9,917 bases of DNA. Source: an uncultured Opitutaceae bacterium. GTDB taxonomy: Bacteria > Verrucomicrobiota > Verrucomicrobiia > Opitutales > Opitutaceae. This document shows, in pieces, positions 5,345 through 9,917 of the stretch. How positions within the stretch are numbered: the first letter of the stretch is position 1; the number at the start of each line of letters is the position of its first letter. The stretch is taken from assembly GCA_937902865.1 (NCBI GenBank), contig CALFNJ010000454.1, forward strand, positions 1 to 9,917, written 5' to 3'. Both the position numbers and the translations under genes were made by a program. The notes below the pieces were generated by a model, which did not search any database, was not told the DNA's origin, and was given only the letters and a program-made list of their open reading frames with translations.

Positions 5345-7243
5345 ATGCCCCCGCCTTCCTCGTCATCCACCCGTGTTTCGGTTTGGGAATGGGCGCAGAC
5401 GGGCCTGCTGCTGGTGAGCCTGGGATGGACGACAGCCTGTCTCGGCGGAGTGCTGGCGAATACCATGACCGTAACGGTGGTCCTGAACGGCCTTCTGCTG
5501 GCCGTGCACTGTGGCGCCCGCGTGGCCGGGCGAGCGCGGGCGCACCCGGCGGGAAAATGGCTGCTGCCTTTTCTCGTCTATGCCTTGTGGAACGTGCTCT
5601 GGCATGCGCCGGTGCGCTGGCTCGGCCTGGCGGACTGGTTCGAGTGGGCGCAGATGCTCGCGATCTTCTGGGTCGTGCTGAACGGAATTCGTTCGCGGCC
5701 CGCTCGCACGGTCCTGTTCTTCGCGCTGCTGGGCCTCGGCCTCGCGGGGGTGGCACTGGAATGCTACCAACGGTTCGTGCGCCCCGACTGGCTGATGCTG
5801 GGGCGCATCCAGGCGGATCAGTTCATCGGACGAAGCGGCGGACCCTTCGGCATTCCGAACAGCATGGCGGCTTTCCTTCTCCTGTTACTGCCCGCGACCG
5901 CGGCACTGGCGCTGCGGCGTAACCTCGTTGCGGGAGAGCGATTCCTTTTCGGCGCCGTGGCCGCGATCTTTGTTCTGGGCCTCGTGCTCACCGGCAGCCG
6001 CGGCGCCTGGTTCGCGCTGACTCTCGTGTTGATGATATGGCCGCTGTTCGCCACGGGACAGCGCTGGCTGTGGCGCCTGCTGGCGACGACGATGACCACG
6101 GTCGTGATCGGCGCCATCGGCGTGGCGCTGTATTCCACCGCTCCGATCGTCCGCAGTCGACTGGATGCCCTGGTGAGCAACCACGGGGAACGCTCGCGTC
6201 CGATCATGTGGCGCGGCGCCTGGCGGATTTTTCAGGATCATCCAGTACTCGGCGGCGGCGGCGGCGGCTTCAACGTGCTCTTCGAGAAATACCGCCCCGA
6301 GGAATTCGCCGATAATCCGGAATGGGCGCACAACGACTATCTCAACACGCTGTGCGACTATGGACTCGTGGGTTTTGGCCTGCTCCTCGGCGCTGTCGGA
6401 GTGATCGCCTGGCGATGTTTGCGTGGCCAGGAATCGGGAGAAAGCGGACGCAGCCGAGGCATCGACGATCCGTTCGTGATCCAGGGTCTGATGCTCGGCC
6501 TGCTCGCGTTCGCGCTGCATCTGTTCGTTGATTTCCACCTGAAAATTCCGGCGATCGCGATGATGGTGGCGACGACCGCGGCGCTGATCGTGCGTCGGTC
6601 GTGGCGAATCCCTCGGACCGAGCCGGCAAGCGCGATCGGCTTTGGGAAGCGTCTGCTCGACGTGGCTCTGTTGGTTGGAGTAGCGGTTGCGGTTCTGGGA
6701 TTTGTCCTGCCGCACTATCGGGCGGAGGCGCTTCGCTATGCCTGGCGGCGCGAAGTCGATCACAGTACGCGGGAGCCGCTATCGGCCGACGCGGAGCGAG
6801 CGCTGTATGCGCAGGGGAGGGAGATTCTTGCCCGCGCGACCGCGATCGATCCGTTGAGCGCCCAGGCATGGGCGGATCGCGCCTATGCAGTGGAGCTATG
6901 GACGCATCATGACGACGCGCCGCAAAGGCCGGTGCTTGGTCGCGAGGCGGAAGTTTATGCTCGGCGGGCGGTTGGGCTTGGGCCGGCCGTGTCGGAGTAC
7001 TGGATCCGGCTGGGCGGATCGCTCGACCTGCAGCACCGCTGGGTTGAAGGAGGGGACGCCTTTGCGGAAGCCCTTCGTCTAGCTCCCTCCCTGTCAGAGA
7101 CTTGGTACTACCAAGCTTATCATCTGTCTTTGGATCCGATCTATAAACTCGTGGCCCGCGCTGCGGTTGCGACCAGTTTGCGTCTTGACCCAGGAAATAG
7201 CCAAGCCGAGGCTCTGCGCCAACGTTTGGCAGATTCCCGCTAA
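5345..7243 (+). CDS. O-antigen ligase/polymerase (Wzy_C-type) membrane protein with C-terminal TPR-like region
   Basis: An inner-membrane protein of 632 residues that probably links or polymerises lipid-carried glycans (O-antigen, exopolysaccharide or a glycan on another acceptor). From about residue 17 to 455 it has around ten hydrophobic segments. The family's large periplasmic loop is visible, with RSRPIMWRGAWRIFQDHPVLGGG (about 283-305) and WAHNDYLNTLCDYGLVG (about 327-343, H329), the usual Arg and His-containing motif of Wzy_C ligases. After a last membrane segment, residues about 480-632 form helical pairs with ATAIDPLSAQAWADRAYAV and ALRLAPSLSETWYYQAYHL, typical of TPR repeats. The start ATG 5345 is preferred over in-frame GTG 5234, which lies in the palindromic repeat, and GTG 5288; it leaves a short cytosolic tail before the first helix. 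The fecR gene begins 12 bases after the stop, so they are likely cotranscribed. The polymer made cannot be told. Confidence 0.85.
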   Translation: MPPPSSSSTRVSVWEWAQTGLLLVSLGWTTACLGGVLANTMTVTVVLNGLLLAVHCGARVAGRARAHPAGKWLLPFLVYALWNVLWHAPVRWLGLADWFEWAQMLAIFWVVLNGIRSRPARTVLFFALLGLGLAGVALECYQRFVRPDWLMLGRIQADQFIGRSGGPFGIPNSMAAFLLLLLPATAALALRRNLVAGERFLFGAVAAIFVLGLVLTGSRGAWFALTLVLMIWPLFATGQRWLWRLLATTMTTVVIGAIGVALYSTAPIVRSRLDALVSNHGERSRPIMWRGAWRIFQDHPVLGGGGGGFNVLFEKYRPEEFADNPEWAHNDYLNTLCDYGLVGFGLLLGAVGVIAWRCLRGQESGESGRSRGIDDPFVIQGLMLGLLAFALHLFVDFHLKIPAIAMMVATTAALIVRRSWRIPRTEPASAIGFGKRLLDVALLVGVAVAVLGFVLPHYRAEALRYAWRREVDHSTREPLSADAERALYAQGREILARATAIDPLSAQAWADRAYAVELWTHHDDAPQRPVLGREAEVYARRAVGLGPAVSEYWIRLGGSLDLQHRWVEGGDAFAEALRLAPSLSETWYYQAYHLSLDPIYKLVARAAVATSLRLDPGNSQAEALRQRLADSR

Positions 7244-7255
7244 TTCTCATCCCCC

Positions 7256-8161
7256 ATGCATTCGAAACTGCTTTCCTGGCTTTGCCTGCTCGGCTTTTTT
7301 GCGGTTTTCACGCTTCAGGCCTCTGCACAGCAGCCTGCCGGCTGGATCAAGGCCGCGAAAGTGACGGGTGAGGTGACGGCGACCGACAAGGCCACCAATG
7401 TGACGACCGCTGTGGCCAATAATCAGAATTTGGCGCAGGGCGTGATCGTCCGGACCACCAAGGGCGCCAGCGTGGTGCTGGTGTTCTCGAACGGCGCTAC
7501 CGTCAATCTCGGCACGGAGTCCGAACTGGATGTCGAGCAATTTACCCAGGATCCGTTCAGCGGCACCATGGATGCGTCCACCATGACGGACGAGCCGACC
7601 ACCTCGACGACCAAGCTGAAGCTGACACGTGGTGAACTCGTGGGAAAAGTGGCGCACCTCAAGACCACCCAAGGCTCTTCCTTCAACATTAACACCCCGG
7701 TCGGCGCCGCCGGCATCCGCGGTACCACGTTCCGAATTGTTTACCGTCCGGACGGCACGGGCAAAGCCTTCTTCTCCCTCACCACGGTCGAGGGTAACGT
7801 CGAACTGTCGACGGCAGCGGCCAACGGCACGGTGACCCCTCCGGTGGCCGTGACGGACAACAAGGAAGTCGTGCTTGCGGACATCACTGTCACGGTGAAC
7901 GACCAGACTGGACAGGTCACCGTCACTACCTCCACTGGAGCCACGGTGGTGGTTCCGACGGTGACGGATGCGCCGGCGACCTCCACGCAGCAGGTGCTGG
8001 CTACGGTGCAGCAAATCGCCCAAGCGGTCGCCAACGTCGTGATCACTCCGACGCCGCCGAGCGGCGGAAACGGAGGCGGCGACACGACCCCGGCGCAGGA
8101 CAATACGACGGCGAATCCGCCCAAGAATAATGATACGGTGACCTCGGGCGCGGGCAAGTAA
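7256..8161 (+). CDS. Secreted FecR-domain protein
   Basis: A 301-residue exported protein of unknown exact role. Residues 1-24 are a signal peptide (basic start, hydrophobic core, ASA|QQ cleavage after A24), with no lipobox. A FecR domain follows: VTGEVTATDKATN (about 36-48), VIVRTTKGASVVLVFSNGATVNLGTESELDV (about 63-93) and the hallmark INTPVGAAGIRGTTFRIVY (about 144-162), then VEGNVELS. The C-terminus is low-complexity, rich in Thr, Pro, Gly and Asn, with no membrane helix. Classical FecR is an inner-membrane anti-sigma regulator; this form lacks the cytoplasmic and transmembrane parts, so it more likely acts in the periplasm, at the outer surface or in a matrix. It sits 12 bases after the glycan ligase gene and before a CHASE2 cyclase. 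The start ATG 7256 has no Shine-Dalgarno sequence. The name fecR should not be applied. Confidence 0.88.
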   Translation: MHSKLLSWLCLLGFFAVFTLQASAQQPAGWIKAAKVTGEVTATDKATNVTTAVANNQNLAQGVIVRTTKGASVVLVFSNGATVNLGTESELDVEQFTQDPFSGTMDASTMTDEPTTSTTKLKLTRGELVGKVAHLKTTQGSSFNINTPVGAAGIRGTTFRIVYRPDGTGKAFFSLTTVEGNVELSTAAANGTVTPPVAVTDNKEVVLADITVTVNDQTGQVTVTTSTGATVVVPTVTDAPATSTQQVLATVQQIAQAVANVVITPTPPSGGNGGGDTTPAQDNTTANPPKNNDTVTSGAGK

Positions 8162-8184
8162 CCGGTCCTGCGATTGATTTTTAG

Positions 8185-8218
8185 AAAGCCCGGACGGTTC
8201 GCCGTCCGGGCTTTTTTT
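8185..8218 (+). terminator. Rho-independent terminator after the FecR-domain gene
   Basis: A perfect 13-bp stem (8185-8197 with 8202-8214) closes a TTCG tetraloop. Its last three T belong to an uninterrupted T tract that runs to 8218. It starts 24 bases after the stop and separates the ligase-FecR unit from the cyclase gene downstream. Confidence 0.95.
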
Positions 8219-8279
8219 CGCCTCCTGCCGACGGAGTTCTGACTTCCGTTTGACTCTTCCGCCGCTACGTTTGCGCGCC

Positions 8280-9917
8280 GTGCCCCCGCCGAAGAAGAAG
8301 TTCACGCTGCCCTTTGGGCGCTGGCTGCTCCTCCTGCCGATTCCGCTGATTTGGTGCCTGTTGAGCCACTTCGAGCTTCTGCGGTTTTTCGAGCGACGCA
8401 CGATCGACTGGCGGTTCCAGGCTCGGGGGGAGCTCACTGCGCCGGTCAAGATTGTCTACGTCAATGTCGACTCGCAGTCGCTGAGCGAAATCGGCGGCTT
8501 TCCCTGGAGCCGGATGTACTTTTCGCGGGTGGCCGACGCGCTGATCGGCACGGCGGGAGTGCGGGCCGTGGGCATGGACTTTGTCTTTTCGACCGCGGGA
8601 ATGTCGGAGTCGGTCGACTGGCATAAGCGGGTCGAGGGCAACATCGAGTTCGGCAAGTATCTGAGCAAAAGTCCGCCGGTTGTGCTGGCCGCGGGCTACG
8701 CGGGCCAGCAGTTCCGCGACATCAATGGCCGGCTGACCGAGCGGACGCTGCCACTCGTGCGCCAGGAGAAGCGGCCGCTCGAAAAGATCGAGCCGCCGGA
8801 AACGCCGGAATTTGAAATCAGCTTCGATCTGGACCATCCGAAGCTATGGACCCCTCCCTTCGTGGGACTGATCGACACCATGGAGAGCGGAACGCGCATC
8901 GTGCCCGCCTTTGCCCGCACCGCCGTCAAAACCTACCCGCACATGGCGATCGAGCTGGCGCGGCTCTATTGGGGGCTGCCGCTCGATTCGGTGCAGATCA
9001 AGGACGACGAAATCGATTTCGTGCAGCCCGACGGGGCGACCAAGGCGGTCGTTCCGCTCTACGATGGCCAGCTCATCGAAGTGAATTGGTTTTCGCGGTG
9101 GGAGTCGGAGCAGAATCCGCGGATCAGTTTTTCGACGGTGTTCGGGTACGAGGAACTCCTGAAATCCGAGGATCCGGCCGAGAAGAAGGCGGCGCAGGAA
9201 TTTTTCGCGCAGCCGGGATTCAAGGACGCGGTGGTGCTGATCGGTCCGGTGGATCCACTGCAGCAGGACTTGGCGCCGACGTCGTTCGATGAACTGCCGG
9301 TGCCGAAGGTGAGCGTGCACGGGAACCTGCTTAAAACCATCGTCTCCGGCCAATACCTGCGGCGCTTTCCCACCTGGAAGGGCGTGGCGTGGCTGGATTA
9401 CCTGCTGGTATTCGCTCTCACCCTGCTGATCAGCGTCTTTGCGTCGGCCGGCGGCGCGAGAGGGCTTCGTTCCAAACTCACCGCGGCGCTGCTGCTGACG
9501 GCCTATGTCTTTTTGGCCTTCTGGCTGTTTGCCGACCAGAACCTGATCCTGCCGCTGACGGCACCGCTGGGTTCGATCTTCACGACCAGCTTCACCGCCA
9601 TCATCTGGCAGCTGATCCTCGAGGAGAAACAAAAGGGCCGCATCAAGGGCATGTTCGGCGCCTACGTTTCGCCGCAGCTCGTTCATCGCATGGTCGAGTC
9701 GGCCGAGGATCCGCAGCTCGGCGGTCACGAGGATGAGATCACGCCGTATTTCAGCGACATCCAGTCGTTCTCCACCTTTTCCGAAAAGCTGCCGCCGGCA
9801 AAACTCGTCGAGCTGATGAACGAGTATCTCACGGCCTGCACGGACATCGTCCAGTCGCAGGGCGGCACGCTCGACAAGTACATCGGCGATGCCGTGGTGG
9901 CGATGTTCGGTGCGCCG
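8280..9917 (+). CDS. CHASE2-domain class III adenylate cyclase, 3' end cut by window
   Basis: The frame is open from 8280 to the window edge (546 codons, no stop). It encodes an inner-membrane sensor that probably makes cAMP. There is a transmembrane helix at about 15-29, then an extracytoplasmic CHASE2 domain (about 38-365) with KIVYVNVDSQSLSEIGGFPWSRMYF and GVRAVGMDFVFS. Three membrane helices follow (about 368-392, 401-420 and 421-447). The class III cyclase domain then begins: FSDIQSFSTFSE contributes metal ligand D493, and LDKYIGDAVVAMFG supplies D537 and K533. The lysine is the adenine-selecting residue, favouring ATP over GTP. The later catalytic Asn/Arg residues lie beyond the window. 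GTG 8280 is chosen because PPPKKK then a hydrophobic helix is a normal membrane start; in-frame TTG 8250 and 8271 are alternatives. It lies after a strong terminator, so it needs its own promoter, which was not found. The ligand sensed by CHASE2 is unknown. Confidence 0.9.
   Translation, partial: MPPPKKKFTLPFGRWLLLLPIPLIWCLLSHFELLRFFERRTIDWRFQARGELTAPVKIVYVNVDSQSLSEIGGFPWSRMYFSRVADALIGTAGVRAVGMDFVFSTAGMSESVDWHKRVEGNIEFGKYLSKSPPVVLAAGYAGQQFRDINGRLTERTLPLVRQEKRPLEKIEPPETPEFEISFDLDHPKLWTPPFVGLIDTMESGTRIVPAFARTAVKTYPHMAIELARLYWGLPLDSVQIKDDEIDFVQPDGATKAVVPLYDGQLIEVNWFSRWESEQNPRISFSTVFGYEELLKSEDPAEKKAAQEFFAQPGFKDAVVLIGPVDPLQQDLAPTSFDELPVPKVSVHGNLLKTIVSGQYLRRFPTWKGVAWLDYLLVFALTLLISVFASAGGARGLRSKLTAALLLTAYVFLAFWLFADQNLILPLTAPLGSIFTTSFTAIIWQLILEEKQKGRIKGMFGAYVSPQLVHRMVESAEDPQLGGHEDEITPYFSDIQSFSTFSEKLPPAKLVELMNEYLTACTDIVQSQGGTLDKYIGDAVVAMFGAP

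Noticed and set aside
8250..8271. TTGACT at 8250 as a -35 element for the cyclase gene
   Set aside because: No acceptable -10 hexamer at 16-18 bases, and the site would place the start inside the coding region.

Overview
The window looks like chromosomal DNA of a GC-rich bacterium, most likely a member of the Verrucomicrobiota (Opitutales-like). This placement is an inference. It rests on the SRP RNA-dnaX gene order, a eukaryote-like type II glutamine synthetase, FecR and CHASE2-cyclase genes, palindromic repeats built on a CACAGAGACAC core, and a general lack of Shine-Dalgarno sequences. No mobile element, CRISPR array, tRNA or rRNA was seen.

Layout. (1) 1-94: 3' part of the bacterial SRP RNA, cut by the window edge and ending in a T run. 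(2) 145-216: a palindromic intergenic repeat. (3) 287-1821: dnaX, with an A10 run carrying the heptamer A AAA AAG. The 0 frame ends at 1450 (gamma-like, 387 aa). A -1 shift opens a frame to 1821 (tau-like, 511 aa). (4) 3798-2028, minus strand: three genes overlapping by 4 bases each, namely a very small protein-kinase-like protein, a PP2C-type Ser/Thr phosphatase and a gamma-glutamylcyclotransferase-like protein. (5) 3846-5129: glnII with a -24/-12 (sigma-54) promoter, upstream GCAAAT repeats and a strong terminator. (6) 5162-5265: a second, longer copy of the palindromic repeat. (7) 5345-8161: an O-antigen ligase/polymerase-family membrane protein with a TPR-like tail, followed after 12 bases by a secreted FecR-domain protein and a textbook terminator. 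(8) 8280-9917: the start of a CHASE2-adenylate cyclase that runs off the window.

How the parts may work together. ffs and dnaX are housekeeping genes (protein targeting; clamp loading at the replication fork). The minus-strand trio looks like a translationally coupled phosphorylation/dephosphorylation unit with an added small-molecule or amine-cleaving enzyme. It shares its upstream region with glnII, which looks nitrogen-regulated. The ligase, FecR and CHASE2-cyclase genes suggest an envelope-polysaccharide and signalling neighbourhood. The hairpin after fecR makes the cyclase a probable separate transcription unit. The candidates for something less ordinary are the mini-kinase/PP2C/GGCT operon, the dnaX recoding site with its reduced zinc module, and the absence of Shine-Dalgarno sequences at every start.
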